Below, piece after piece: positions 45,185 to 54,713 of a stretch of 63,118 bases of DNA. The stretch lies in contig CAKULN010000015.1 in NCBI GenBank assembly GCA_934667175.1, positions 1-63,118 on the forward strand. Direction: 5' to 3'. Within the stretch, counting starts at the first letter, position 1. The number at the start of each line of letters is the position of its first letter. A program made the translations under genes and the position numbers. This DNA is from an uncultured Bacteroidales bacterium. GTDB lineage: Bacteria; Bacteroidota; Bacteroidia; Bacteroidales; UBA932. Below the pieces are notes generated by a model, which saw nothing but the letters and a program-made list of their open reading frames with translations, was not told the DNA's origin and did no database searches.

Positions 45185-47017
45185 CTATAATTGAGCCTGA
45201 GCGGCATCCACAATCTCCTTCACAAGGAATGTCTGTCCCTGCACCTTATTACAATTCAAATAATTGAACTGAGGGAATATTGTCTTGAGGTACCCAGAGA
45301 ACTGGCCGAGATTAAGCTCGCAGACAATTATCTTCCGAAAACCGGAGAGGACCTTCTCTGTGTTCTTCGGCAGCGGGTCGATGAAATCGAAATGCACCCG
45401 GCTGACAGTCTTTCCGGCAGCGCGGAGTTCCTCGGTGGCTGTAAGAATATGTCCGTAAGTACCTCCCCAACCGACCAGCAGGACATCTCCGCTCTCCGGA
45501 CCGTCAACAACCAAGTCAGGAATGTCAGCGGCGACACGGGCGACTTTCTCAGCACGTTCCCTGACCATCATCTCATGATTGGCGGCATCGGTGGAAAGCA
45601 CACCTTCATGCGTCTTCTCAAGACCTCCGACACGGTGTCCAAGACCAGGGGTCCCGGCCGGTGCCCATTTTCTGGCAAGGGTCTCGGCATCCCTCTCAAA
45701 AGGACGGAACTTGTTTCCGTCGGCCACTGCGAGGCAAGGCTTGATGACAGGATATTCACTCATGGAAGGAATCTTCCACGGCTCAGAGCCGTTCCCGAGA
45801 AAGCCTTCGGAAAGGAGCAGGACAGGAGTCATGTGCTCCATTGCGATCTTAGCGGCCGTAAAGGCGGCGTCAAAGCAATGCGCCGGAGAATGTGCGGCCA
45901 TCACAACCATAGGGCTCTCGCCGTTGCGACCGTAAAGAGCCTCGTTGAGATCGGCCTGTTCGGTCTTCGTAGGCAGCCCCGTGCAAGGACCGCCACGCTG
46001 CACGTCCACAATCACAAGCGGAAGCTCGGTCATCACGGCCAGTCCAAGGGCCTCGGACTTAAGGGAAAGCCCGGGACCGGAGGTCGTGGTGACAGCCAGA
46101 TTGCCGGCGAACGACGCGCCGATGGCGCAGCAGATTCCGGCGATCTCGTCCTCGGTCTGCATGGTCTTGACCCCAAGGTTCTTGTGGATCGCGAGTTCCT
46201 CAAGGATGGCTGTCGCAGGCGTTATCGGATAGGAGCCGCAGAATAGCGGACGTCCCGATTTCTCCGAAGCAGCAATCAGGCCCCATGCTAAAGCCTGATT
46301 TCCAGTAATATTTCTGTATATTCCTTTCTCTTGAATGTCAGGCACAACGGTGTAGGTGTCGGCCACAGCCTGGATGTTGGCGGCGTAGTTGTAGCCGTCG
46401 TTCACAATCTTGCGGTTCGGCTCGATCATCTCAGGATGCTTCTTGGCGAAACGCCCTTCAAGATAGGTATAGACATAGTCCAGCGGACGGCTGTAGATGA
46501 AGCAGGCCATCCCTAGGGTGAACATATTCCTGCACTTATGGACTGAAGCAACGTCCAATCCGCTGTCTTTCAAGCTTTCTTCAGTCAGTTTTGTTATCGG
46601 GGCGACTATTATGTTCCTATCCTCTATGTGAAGTTCCTCAAAAGGGTTGCCGGTGAAGCCGGCCTTGGTCAGGCCGAAATCGTCGAAGGCATCCTCATCC
46701 ACAAGCACGGTGGCGTTTCTCTTGAGCCACCTGGCGTTAGCCTTGAGGGCGGCAGGATTCATCGCCACAAGCATGTCACAGAAATCACCCGGCGTGTTGA
46801 CCTTGTGGCTTCCGATGTGAACCTGAAATCCGGAAACGCCGGCCACAGTCCCCTTCGGGGCTCTGATCTCAGCCGGATAGTCCGGGAATGTGGAAAGGCC
46901 GTTACCATAGACTGCTGACAAGTTCGCGAACAACGTTCCGGTAAGCTGCATACCGTCACCGGAATCCCCGGCGAACCTGATCACAACATCCTTAGCATCA
47001 ATAACCTTATGTTGCAT
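45185..47017 (-). CDS. korA: 2-oxoglutarate:ferredoxin oxidoreductase, alpha subunit (gamma-alpha fusion)
   Basis: A 610-residue protein. The gamma-type domain is at the N terminus (RFAGDSGDGMQLTG and FPDYPAEIRAP), followed by the pyrimidine-binding alpha domain (about 215 on) with CGSYPITPAT and TTTSGPGLSLKSE. It completes the KorAB enzyme with the next gene. Start chosen at 47017 (MQHKVIDAKDVVIRF); the extra upstream codons lack similarity. 2-oxoketoisovalerate reductase (Vor) is a possible alternative, but the fused layout is that of KorA. Confidence 0.93.
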   Translation of the reverse strand: MQHKVIDAKDVVIRFAGDSGDGMQLTGTLFANLSAVYGNGLSTFPDYPAEIRAPKGTVAGVSGFQVHIGSHKVNTPGDFCDMLVAMNPAALKANARWLKRNATVLVDEDAFDDFGLTKAGFTGNPFEELHIEDRNIIVAPITKLTEESLKDSGLDVASVHKCRNMFTLGMACFIYSRPLDYVYTYLEGRFAKKHPEMIEPNRKIVNDGYNYAANIQAVADTYTVVPDIQEKGIYRNITGNQALAWGLIAASEKSGRPLFCGSYPITPATAILEELAIHKNLGVKTMQTEDEIAGICCAIGASFAGNLAVTTTSGPGLSLKSEALGLAVMTELPLVIVDVQRGGPCTGLPTKTEQADLNEALYGRNGESPMVVMAAHSPAHCFDAAFTAAKIAMEHMTPVLLLSEGFLGNGSEPWKIPSMSEYPVIKPCLAVADGNKFRPFERDAETLARKWAPAGTPGLGHRVGGLEKTHEGVLSTDAANHEMMVRERAEKVARVAADIPDLVVDGPESGDVLLVGWGGTYGHILTATEELRAAGKTVSRVHFDFIDPLPKNTEKVLSGFRKIIVCELNLGQFSGYLKTIFPQFNYLNCNKVQGQTFLVKEIVDAAQAQL

Positions 47018-47150
47018 TTCTGTTTTAAGAATATTAGTGTCGAATAAAAATTCCTTACAAATTAAAGCATAAAAAGCAGAATAACCAACACATTTTCCGA
47101 AAAAAGATTCTTTTGATTCCTCCTGGGCTGTCACGTGGCGGCAAGAGGTA

Positions 47151-47187
47151 AAAAAGGGTCAGCAGTTATTGCCGACCCTCAAAAAAT
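47151..47187 (-). terminator. Terminator after the OmpH/Skp gene
   Basis: GGGTC (47157-47161) with GACCC (47175-47179) plus inner GCA/TGC pairing; six T follow on the minus strand. It separates the bamA cluster from korA. Confidence 0.85.
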
Positions 47188-47204
47188 TTGATTTCCAAAG
47201 ATTA

Positions 47205-47771
47205 TTACTGCTGCCCCTGAGTTTGAGCCTGTGCCTGAAGCTCCTTCTGGAGATCCTCAAGCGTCCTGCCTTCAGGGATATTCAAAGCCTTTCTTGCCTC
47301 GGGAGTGAGATCCTTGCACTGCGCCTTGTCCACATAGAGGTACTGCGAAGTCTCGAATACGAACAGGTAGCCGCCGGCCTTGGCAAGCTTCTCGACAGCC
47401 TCCTGAGCCTTCTTGTAGATAGGATCCATCAACTGCTGGTTCTGCTGCTGAAGCTCGGCCTGGATGGACTGCTGGAACTCCTGGATCCTCTGCTGGATGT
47501 CACCAAGTTCCTTCTCTTTGCTTGACTTGATGGCCGGAGTCCATGTGGCCTGCTTCTGCTGGTACTCGTTGTACTTGCTCTGAGCCTCCTCCATCATGCT
47601 CTGGAGAGTCTCCTGGGCCTCTTTCTGAGCGGCCTGCATCTGTGATCTCGCAGCGTCAGCCTCAGGCATGAGCATCACAAGCTCATTGAAGTCAACATAA
47701 GCGAACTTCGCCTGCGCCGAAGCCGTCAGAGTAAACAACGCCATTGCGGCGATCATAAGAATCTTTTTCAT
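47205..47771 (-). CDS. OmpH/Skp-family periplasmic chaperone
   Basis: The 188-residue protein has a signal peptide (about 1-20, ending ASAQA). The first beta strands are AKFAYVDFNELVMLMPE; the rest is a long coiled coil (about 45-130) rich in Gln, Glu and Ala that forms the tentacles of Skp-type trimers. It holds outer-membrane proteins on the way to BamA, whose gene lies 58 bases upstream. A Gln-rich C terminus ends the protein. Confidence 0.92.
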   Translation of the reverse strand: MKKILMIAAMALFTLTASAQAKFAYVDFNELVMLMPEADAARSQMQAAQKEAQETLQSMMEEAQSKYNEYQQKQATWTPAIKSSKEKELGDIQQRIQEFQQSIQAELQQQNQQLMDPIYKKAQEAVEKLAKAGGYLFVFETSQYLYVDKAQCKDLTPEARKALNIPEGRTLEDLQKELQAQAQTQGQQ

Positions 47772-47829
47772 TTTTATAGAATTTTATCAGTTTCGTGTCT
47801 TGTTCCTGATGCAAATGTAAGAATATTAT

Positions 47830-50430
47830 TTAGAATTGTTGTCCGATAAGGAAGTGGAACTGGCTTCTGTTCTTCTTCTCAGGATTGTCGAAGCCGTAGC
47901 CCCAGTCGATACCGAGCAGACCGATCATCGGGAGGAACACCCTCACACCCACACCGGCCGAACGCTTGATCTGGAACGGATTGAAATTCTTGATGTCAGA
48001 CCAGCAGTTACCTCCCTCAAGGAAGCCCAGCACGAAGATCGTGGACTGAGGCTGGAGGATGACAGGATAACGGAACTCCATCGTGAACTTGTCGTAGACG
48101 TTGCCGGCATAGTAGCCGTTGGAATTGTACGGAGTCACGGACCAAGGAGTAAGCGAGTAGTTCTCGTAGCCACGCAAGGCGATGATGTCGGCGCCGTAGG
48201 TGTCGTAGCCAGACATACCGTCTCCTCCGACCCTGAAGCCCTCGAACGGAGAGTAGCCCCATTTGCGGTTGTAGTAGCCAAGGTAACCGAACTGGGCGCG
48301 GCTCATGATCACGAAGTCGCCGATGACTTTAGTATAGAGTTCTCCGCTGATTTTCCACTTGTGGTACTCGATCCATTTGTAACGCTGGGCGGAAGTCCAG
48401 TTGTCGTAGTTGATGTCCTTGTAGCTGGAGACCTTAGTAGGATTGCCGTTGGCGTCAAGCGTGCCGAGATCCTTCTTCCTGAACAATGAATATGGCGGCG
48501 TGAGCTGAAGGCTGGCGCTGAAGTTCGACCCCATACGCGGATAGATCTGCTGGTCGGTGGAGTTCCTGCTCAGGCTGATTGTGTAGCTGAGGTTGTGTGA
48601 CTTGCCGTCATTGAACATGAAGTAGCCGTTGATCCAGTTCTTCAGGTCGTATATCTGCCAGCTAAGGCCGTTGTACAGCACGAAGTAGTTGTCCGGCCAT
48701 TTGAGTCTGGTGCCGATTCCGGCAGAGAAACCGTACACCTGCATGACCTTGTCGTTGGACAGAAGTCCGATCGTCAGATAGGAGTTGGTCTGTCTAGTGT
48801 AGTAGGCTTGGAGGTTCAGCGAGGTAGGTTTCTTCGCGAAGAGCCAAGGCTCGGAGAATCCGAAGACAAGCGATGTGTAATATGTTCCGTTAGTCTGGAA
48901 ACGCAGCGAGAGATTCTGGGCGTCTCCAAGCGGGACAGGTCTCCATGCGTTCTTGTCGAACATGCGCTTCGTGGAGAAGTTGTTGAAGTTCACACCGACC
49001 GTCGCCACGAAAGTGTTGGCGCCCCAACCTCCTGAGAGTTCCAGCTGGCTGGAAGGCTTCTCGGTCACGTTGTAGACAAGATCCACTGTGTTGTTCAACT
49101 GGTTCGGGAGGATGGAATATCCTTTAGAAGGATCCGCGATGGCCTCAGGATCAAACTGTCCCAAAGATGCGATTTCCCTGATGGATCTCTCGAAATCGGT
49201 CTGGCTGAAAAGGTAGCCCGGCCTTGTGGCGAGCTGCCTGCGGACAATCCTCTCGTTGGTCAGATTGTTGCCGTTGATGACGATGTTGTTCAGAGTCGCC
49301 TGTTTTCCTTCGGAGATTCTCATCTCCACATCCACGGAATCACCCTCTATGTTCAGCTCGACCGGAGTCACATTGAAGAACAGGTAACCGTTGTCACGAT
49401 AGGCCTTGGAAACATCCTGGTCCCCCTGCTTTCCTCCGCCCAAAAGCCTCTTCTGCATGGTCACCATGTCATAAGGGTCGCCCTTGCGGATGTTCAGGAT
49501 CTCGTTGAGCTGGTCAGTGGAATAGACCGAGTTGCCGGTCCACGAGATGTTCCTGAAATAATATTTCTTGCCCTGGTCGATCTTCAGGTCGATGCCGAGC
49601 CTGTCGGGAGTCACATAGTAGATGGAATCCTTGACGATGCGCGCGTCACGGAAACCGGACTCGTTGAGCTTGCTGATGAGGCTGTTCTTGTCGTTAGGAT
49701 ATTCCTTTTCGTTGAATTTCTTACTGTTGAAGAAGTTGTACCATTTCTTGGCCTTGGTCTTCTTCATCGCGCGGGAAAGCTTGTAGTCAGTGAAGCCTTC
49801 GGCACCCTCGAACTTGATGTCGCGGATCTTCACCTTGGTGCCACGGTCGACGGCGAAGTTCACCTTGATGGCGTTTCTCACCATGGAATCCTTCTGGGTC
49901 TGGATGTCAACCTTGCAGTTGAGGAATCCCTTGTCGGCGTAGAATCTCTTGATGATGTCAGTGGAAGTCTTGGCGACATAATCCGAGAACTCACCGCCAC
50001 GGCGAAGGTTGAGCCTTTCGTCCAGATCCTTCTGCTCACCTTTTCTCACTCCGGTAAAAAGCCATCTGGAGACCCTTGGACGCTCCTGGATACGGATCGT
50101 AAGGAATGCGGAATCCCTATTCTCGCTCAGATGATCCAGCTCCAGAGCGACATTCTCGAAATACCTCTGCATCCACAGTCTGGACACTATCGAGGAAAGG
50201 TCATCGCTCGGAATAGTGACTTTCATGCCTTTCTGAAGACCGGTCAGAGAGATTATCTGCTGGCTTGAGAACTGGTGGTTTCCCTCAACGGTGACTCCAC
50301 CCACATAGTAGGTCTTCGGGTGGTCATAATCAACCTCGGCGGAAACAGAAGATTTCGCCGTTTCCTGTCCCATGGCAGGGATGACGGCGAAAGACAAGGC
50401 GGCGAGGCACAAGAAGCGATATACTTTCAT
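47830..50430 (-). CDS. bamA: Outer-membrane protein assembly factor BamA
   Basis: An 866-residue Omp85 protein. After the signal peptide (MKVYRFLCLAALS to MGQ) come five POTRA domains (about 40-425, starting YVGGVTVEGNHQFS), then the 16-strand barrel ending FHFLIGQQF with terminal Phe. The barrel block VRVFLPMIGLLGIDWGYGFD is intact. Start: ATG at 50430 is preferred over 50445, because a -7 element (50458-50465) would leave almost no leader for the latter. It is central to outer-membrane protein insertion; neighbours Skp and UppS fit the usual Bacteroidota cluster. Confidence 0.95.
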   Translation of the reverse strand: MKVYRFLCLAALSFAVIPAMGQETAKSSVSAEVDYDHPKTYYVGGVTVEGNHQFSSQQIISLTGLQKGMKVTIPSDDLSSIVSRLWMQRYFENVALELDHLSENRDSAFLTIRIQERPRVSRWLFTGVRKGEQKDLDERLNLRRGGEFSDYVAKTSTDIIKRFYADKGFLNCKVDIQTQKDSMVRNAIKVNFAVDRGTKVKIRDIKFEGAEGFTDYKLSRAMKKTKAKKWYNFFNSKKFNEKEYPNDKNSLISKLNESGFRDARIVKDSIYYVTPDRLGIDLKIDQGKKYYFRNISWTGNSVYSTDQLNEILNIRKGDPYDMVTMQKRLLGGGKQGDQDVSKAYRDNGYLFFNVTPVELNIEGDSVDVEMRISEGKQATLNNIVINGNNLTNERIVRRQLATRPGYLFSQTDFERSIREIASLGQFDPEAIADPSKGYSILPNQLNNTVDLVYNVTEKPSSQLELSGGWGANTFVATVGVNFNNFSTKRMFDKNAWRPVPLGDAQNLSLRFQTNGTYYTSLVFGFSEPWLFAKKPTSLNLQAYYTRQTNSYLTIGLLSNDKVMQVYGFSAGIGTRLKWPDNYFVLYNGLSWQIYDLKNWINGYFMFNDGKSHNLSYTISLSRNSTDQQIYPRMGSNFSASLQLTPPYSLFRKKDLGTLDANGNPTKVSSYKDINYDNWTSAQRYKWIEYHKWKISGELYTKVIGDFVIMSRAQFGYLGYYNRKWGYSPFEGFRVGGDGMSGYDTYGADIIALRGYENYSLTPWSVTPYNSNGYYAGNVYDKFTMEFRYPVILQPQSTIFVLGFLEGGNCWSDIKNFNPFQIKRSAGVGVRVFLPMIGLLGIDWGYGFDNPEKKNRSQFHFLIGQQF

Positions 50431-50457
50431 CGAATCAGATTTCATTGAATTAAGCTA

Positions 50458-50465
50458 CAAATATA
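50458..50465 (-). promoter_or_regulatory. -7 element upstream of bamA
   Basis: TATATTTG on the minus strand, just after the uppS stop. No TTG at the usual -33 position. Confidence 0.5.
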
Positions 50466-50471
50466 CGCAAG

Positions 50472-51197
50472 TTATTTAACTTTTCCATATCTTCGGTTCC
50501 TATGGGAATATTCCTCAAGGGCCGCCCTGAACTCTTCACGTCTGAAATCAGGCCACAGAGTGTCCACAAAAAGGAATTCCGAATATGCCGCCTGCCAAAG
50601 AAGATAGTTGCTGATCCTTTCCTCCCCTGAGGTACGGATGATAAGATCGGGGTCAGGAATCCCGTCCGTCACCAGATAATGGCTGAAATTCTCGATTCCT
50701 ACCGACTCAAGTCCCTCGGGATCACCGGCATATTCACTGGCCATCCGCTTGGCCGCCTGAAGAATGTCCCATTTGCCGCTGTAGCTGAAAAAGACGATCA
50801 GGGTCAGAAGCGGTTCCTTTCCAGGAGCCGGCTCAGTCTTCTTCTCCGCCAGACGGATAGCGTCCAATAGTCCGGGAGCGAGCCGGGATGTGTTGCCAAG
50901 GACACGGAATCTCACTCCTTTGGCGGCAAGGGAATCTATCTCGTCCGCCATGGCTTTCAACATCAGCCCCATAAGAGAATTGACCTCTTCCTCTGGGCGT
51001 CCCCAGTTCTCTTCCGAAAAAGCGAAAAGTGAAAGGTATTTGACCCCGGCCTCGGCGGCCGCCTCGACACAGACCCTCACGCTTTCGACTCCCTCGAAAT
51101 GGCCGGCGACCCTTTCCTTACCCTTGAGACGGGCCCATCGCCCGTTGCCGTCCATGATGATGGAGACATGAACCGGTATGTTGTTGATTTCGTCCAT
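50472..51197 (-). CDS. uppS: Isoprenyl transferase (undecaprenyl diphosphate synthase)
   Basis: A 241-residue cis-prenyltransferase with the catalytic Asp in IIMDGNGRWA (D16), the substrate motif SLFAFSEENWGRP and the C-terminal RTSGEERISNYLLWQ. It makes the C55 lipid carrier for cell-wall and capsule sugars. It starts 15 bases after nadK and ends 41 bases before bamA. Confidence 0.96.
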   Translation of the reverse strand: MDEINNIPVHVSIIMDGNGRWARLKGKERVAGHFEGVESVRVCVEAAAEAGVKYLSLFAFSEENWGRPEEEVNSLMGLMLKAMADEIDSLAAKGVRFRVLGNTSRLAPGLLDAIRLAEKKTEPAPGKEPLLTLIVFFSYSGKWDILQAAKRMASEYAGDPEGLESVGIENFSHYLVTDGIPDPDLIIRTSGEERISNYLLWQAAYSEFLFVDTLWPDFRREEFRAALEEYSHRNRRYGKVK

Positions 51198-51212
51198 ATA
51201 TTCACAAAATTG

Positions 51213-52040
51213 TCATTCACCGCTGTTCCGGATGTCCTCTCCCCAGAACAGCTTTGTTGTCAAAGCCTTTATAAAACTGGTATTTTTTAGACGAACCCTC
51301 TTTAGCGAAAACTGTGCCACCTTGACGTCAAGGGTGGCGGAGGGGTCTATAAGATGGTTTCTGTTGTCCATCGAGAGCATGACGCCCTCATCCCGTGATC
51401 TCATGGAGACAGTAATCCTCGTGGTGTCCGGAACCACAAGCGGACGGGCGTTCAGGTTGTGCGGAGCGATCGGAGCGATGATCAGTACCTTCGCCTCGGG
51501 AGCGCAGATGGGGCCTCCGACGCTTAATGAATATGCCGTCGATCCGGAACTGGTGGCGACAAGAAGCCCGTCGGCCCAGTAAGTCGGCAGAGGATGACCG
51601 TCAATGGTCACGTCAACTCCAAGAAGAGCCGCCCCGGAACGGTGCACGGAGACTTCGTTGAGGGTGAACGGCCAGAATCGCGGTTCCGCCTCCGGGAATC
51701 CGTCAGACACCTTTGTGTCCAGCAACTCCCTGTCCTCCAGATACCATCCTCCTGACAAGAGAGCTTCGCAGGCCTCTTCGGGACTATATTCAGAAAGGAA
51801 TCCCAACCTTCCGAGGTTGACCCCGAGAATCGGGACGCCTGACTTGCCGACGCACTGGGAGGCAGAGAGAAACGTACCGTCGCCGCCCACGCTCATGACC
51901 AGATCCGTGCCGGGAAGAATGTCCTCCCCGCCGCTGATCTGATAAAGATCAAACGATTCTTTGCCAAGCCTTTCCAACATTGAGGAAAGTCTCTTCTCGC
52001 CCATGGCGCAACCTTCTCTGGAATATAGAGCTATTTTCAT
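51213..52040 (-). CDS. nadK: NAD kinase
   Basis: A 275-residue kinase. The signature GGDGTFLSA is at 52-60, followed by GVNLGRLGFLSEY and the substrate loop ADGLLVATSSGSTAYSLS (about 160-180). It phosphorylates NAD to NADP. Start ATG at 52040 (MKIALYSREG); the upstream extension was rejected. A -7 box lies at 52083-52090. Confidence 0.95.
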   Translation of the reverse strand: MKIALYSREGCAMGEKRLSSMLERLGKESFDLYQISGGEDILPGTDLVMSVGGDGTFLSASQCVGKSGVPILGVNLGRLGFLSEYSPEEACEALLSGGWYLEDRELLDTKVSDGFPEAEPRFWPFTLNEVSVHRSGAALLGVDVTIDGHPLPTYWADGLLVATSSGSTAYSLSVGGPICAPEAKVLIIAPIAPHNLNARPLVVPDTTRITVSMRSRDEGVMLSMDNRNHLIDPSATLDVKVAQFSLKRVRLKNTSFIKALTTKLFWGEDIRNSGE

Positions 52041-52082
52041 CCGTGCCTTGTTCCGGTTATTTGTCCGAAGACTATCGGATTC

Positions 52083-52090
52083 CAAAAATA
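52083..52090 (-). promoter_or_regulatory. -7 element of the nadK-uppS promoter
   Basis: TATTTTTG on the minus strand, 42 bases before nadK. The -33 element is not clear. Confidence 0.5.
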
Positions 52091-52123
52091 GCATAATTCT
52101 GCATAAAACTGAACATAAATCAT

Positions 52124-52131
52124 TATTTTTG
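52124..52131 (+). promoter_or_regulatory. -7 element of the pdxJ promoter
   Basis: TATTTTTG, 23 bases before the pdxJ ATG, divergent from the nadK box. The -33 element is not clear. Confidence 0.5.
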
Positions 52132-52154
52132 TATGTTTATATTGCTGTAAGAAC

Positions 52155-52874
52155 ATGACCAGACTTAGTGTAAACATCAACAAGATCGCTACCCTGCGCA
52201 ACGCCCGCGGGGGAAACATGCCCGATGTCGAGAAGGCGGCGATCGACTGTGAAAGATTCGGAGCGGAAGGGATAACCGTCCATCCCAGACCGGACGAAAG
52301 GCACATAAGATACTCGGATGTAAGGGCCATAAGGCCTACGGTGACGACCGAGTTCAACATAGAGGGGAATCCTATTCCAAGTTTCGTGGACCTGGTGCTT
52401 GAGGTTGTGCCCGACCAGGTGACCCTCGTGCCGGACGCCCATGACGCCATCACCTCCAACGCCGGATGGGACACCGTCTCCAACAAGGATTTCCTGACGG
52501 ACATCTGCGCCGGATTCAAGGAGAAAGGGATCCGCACGTCCATATTCATAGACCCATCCCCCGCGATGGCGGAGGGTGCCAAGGCTTGCGGATGCGACAG
52601 GGTGGAGCTTTACACGGCGGATTACGCGGCTGGATATCCCGCCGGTCCGGAGAAAGCCATAGCACCTTACCTGGAGACCGCAAAGGCCGTCAGAGAGCTT
52701 GGGCTGGGGCTGAACGCGGGGCATGACCTGAGCCTCGAGAATCTTGAATATTTCATCAGAACCATCCCTTGGACGGACGAGGTTTCCATCGGTCACGCCA
52801 TCATCTGCGACGCGCTTTACATGGGTCTTGAGAAAACAATCCAGGCATATCTGTCGAAGATAAAGATTTTTTAG
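52155..52874 (+). CDS. pdxJ: Pyridoxine 5'-phosphate synthase
   Basis: A 239-residue TIM-barrel enzyme with family blocks LSVNINKIATLRNARG, ITVHPRPDERHI, VPDAHDAITS and LGLNAGHDLSLEN. It joins deoxyxylulose phosphate with aminoacetone phosphate to give pyridoxine phosphate, the precursor of the PLP used by HisC and IlvE here. Divergent from nadK. Confidence 0.96.
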   Translation: MTRLSVNINKIATLRNARGGNMPDVEKAAIDCERFGAEGITVHPRPDERHIRYSDVRAIRPTVTTEFNIEGNPIPSFVDLVLEVVPDQVTLVPDAHDAITSNAGWDTVSNKDFLTDICAGFKEKGIRTSIFIDPSPAMAEGAKACGCDRVELYTADYAAGYPAGPEKAIAPYLETAKAVRELGLGLNAGHDLSLENLEYFIRTIPWTDEVSIGHAIICDALYMGLEKTIQAYLSKIKIF

Positions 52875-52875
52875 T

Positions 52876-52883
52876 TACATTTG
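52876..52883 (+). promoter_or_regulatory. -7 element upstream of the second OmpH-like gene
   Basis: TACATTTG, 31 bases before the ATG and right after the pdxJ stop. No TTG at the proper -33 distance. Confidence 0.5.
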
Positions 52884-52914
52884 TAACCTTGAATATTAAT
52901 TAACAAATCATAAA

Positions 52915-53577
52915 ATGAAACAAACACCACTGATTGTAAGCATCATAGCCCTCGTCGCTGTGGTTGCCCTCGGAATTATCCAGCTCACTTCTAACGGTAA
53001 CGGGAAAAAGGACTCCACATTAGGAGAGGCCGCCCAGGCCACGGCGCAGGCCGGCTCCATCGTATGGTTCGACCTCGACAGAGTGCTTGACGAGTACGAC
53101 ATGGCCAACGACCTCAGATCCGTCGTCGAGACAAAGGTTCAGAGCATACAGGAAGAGATCAACAGAAGAGGCAACAAGCTTCAGAGCGATGTGAACAAGT
53201 TTCAGTCAGACCTTGACAAGGGCCTTCTCGTGCGTTCTGTGGCCGAGCAGAGGAACATCAAGCTTCAGGAGCAGCAGAACAGCTTCAACAACTACGCCGC
53301 CCAGAAGCAGCAGGAGATCGCCGAGGAGCAGCAGGTTATGATGAATCAGATCGGTGACGCCATCAAGACATTCCTCGATAAGTTCAACGAGGAGCACAAG
53401 TACGCCATGATCATCGCCACACAGGGCAGCGTTCTTCCGGCTCCGGTGGCCACAGGCGACCCTGAACTCGACGTGACGGACGCTATTCTGGCCGGTCTGA
53501 ACGACGAGTACATCCAAAGCAAGAGCAAGAGCGGGAAGGCCGCGCCGGCCGCCACAGGCGAGTCTAAAGCCAAGTAG
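52915..53577 (+). CDS. Membrane-anchored OmpH/Skp-like protein
   Basis: The 220-residue protein has an N-terminal hydrophobic segment (about 6-24), probably an uncleaved anchor. The OmpH-type strand AGSIVWFDLDRVLDEYDM follows, then a long coiled coil (about 70-155) and GDPELDVTDAILAGLNDEY near the end. The C terminus is Lys/Ala/Ser-rich. It is a second Skp-like protein besides the one beside bamA; its coupling to a glycosyltransferase gene two bases downstream is unusual. Confidence 0.85.
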   Translation: MKQTPLIVSIIALVAVVALGIIQLTSNGNGKKDSTLGEAAQATAQAGSIVWFDLDRVLDEYDMANDLRSVVETKVQSIQEEINRRGNKLQSDVNKFQSDLDKGLLVRSVAEQRNIKLQEQQNSFNNYAAQKQQEIAEEQQVMMNQIGDAIKTFLDKFNEEHKYAMIIATQGSVLPAPVATGDPELDVTDAILAGLNDEYIQSKSKSGKAAPAATGESKAK

Positions 53578-53579
53578 CT

Positions 53580-54713
53580 TTGAGAATCGCCCTGCTGTCC
53601 TGCTTTTACCCATTCAGAGGTGGGATTTCTCAGTTCAACGCAAGTCTCTACTTGGAACTGGGCAAAAGCCACACTGTCAAGGCTTTCAATTTCAAAAGAC
53701 AGTATCCGGAATTTCTTTTTCCGGGAAAGACACAATATGTCACAAAGGATGATGACGCCGTACCCATCGAGAGCGTGGCTCTTCTGGATACGGCCAATCC
53801 TTTTACTTACGGACGCACTTACAGGGCGATCCGTGACTGGAAGCCGGATCTGGTGATCATCAGCTACTGGATGTCCTATTTCGGGCCTTCCCTTGGCTTC
53901 ATCGCCAGGCGGCTGAAAAAGCGCTGCAAGGTCATCTCTATCCTGCACAACGTCACTCCTCACGAGCCGAAATTCTTTGACGCGCCTCTGACAAAGTATT
54001 TTCTGTCAGGATGCACTGGCAATGTCACATTATGCGACGAGGTGGCGGAAGATCTGCGCAAACTTTCTCCCGACGCTCCGAACCTGACGTTGTTCCACCC
54101 GATTTACGGACATTTCGGCGAAAAGCTTCCAAGAGAGGAGGCTGAAAAACTTCTGGGTCTGGAACCGGGTAAGAAAAACCTTCTTTTTTTCGGGCTGATC
54201 CGATCCTACAAGGGACTAGACATACTCCTGAACGCTTTCGGCAAGCTGGACAACAACTACCAGCTGATCGTCGCCGGAGAGCCTTACGGCTCATTCGACA
54301 AGTATCAGGCGATCATTGACAGTTCTCCGGCCAAAGACCGGATCAAGCTGTTCACCCGCTACATAAAGGACTCCGAGGTCAAGGATTATTTCTCCGCCGC
54401 CGATCTGGCTGTGCTGCCTTACAGGTCAGCGACCCAAAGCGGCATCAGCGCCATCGCCTACCATTTTGAAGTGCCGATGGTCGTGACCGATGTCGGAGGG
54501 CTTCGCCAGTCCATCGGGGACTGCGGCACAGGACTCGTTGCCGGAAAAGCGGATGTGGACAGCATTGTGAAGGAGATCAGGACCTACTTCTCTGACAGCA
54601 ACCTAAAGGCTCTCTGCGTCAGCGCCATCAGGGCGGAGAAAGAGAGGCTCTCCTGGAAATCATTCTGCAAGAGGATGTTGGAGTTTTCCGATAATTTGTA
54701 CAAGATAAAATGA
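53580..54713 (+). CDS. GT4-type glycosyltransferase
   Basis: The 377-residue GT-B fold protein starts with a TTG codon (RIALLSCFYPFRGGISQFN), two bases after the stop of the OmpH-like gene. The N-terminal glycine loop (FRGGIS) and the donor-binding half (LLFFGLIRSYKGLDILLNAF, then GISAIAYHFEVPMVVTDVGG) match family 4 enzymes. Acceptor and sugar are unknown; a role in lipopolysaccharide, capsule or glycoprotein sugar transfer is inferred. No ATG gives a complete N terminus, which supports TTG. Its stop overlaps the next start (ATGA at 54710). Confidence 0.88.
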   Translation: MRIALLSCFYPFRGGISQFNASLYLELGKSHTVKAFNFKRQYPEFLFPGKTQYVTKDDDAVPIESVALLDTANPFTYGRTYRAIRDWKPDLVIISYWMSYFGPSLGFIARRLKKRCKVISILHNVTPHEPKFFDAPLTKYFLSGCTGNVTLCDEVAEDLRKLSPDAPNLTLFHPIYGHFGEKLPREEAEKLLGLEPGKKNLLFFGLIRSYKGLDILLNAFGKLDNNYQLIVAGEPYGSFDKYQAIIDSSPAKDRIKLFTRYIKDSEVKDYFSAADLAVLPYRSATQSGISAIAYHFEVPMVVTDVGGLRQSIGDCGTGLVAGKADVDSIVKEIRTYFSDSNLKALCVSAIRAEKERLSWKSFCKRMLEFSDNLYKIK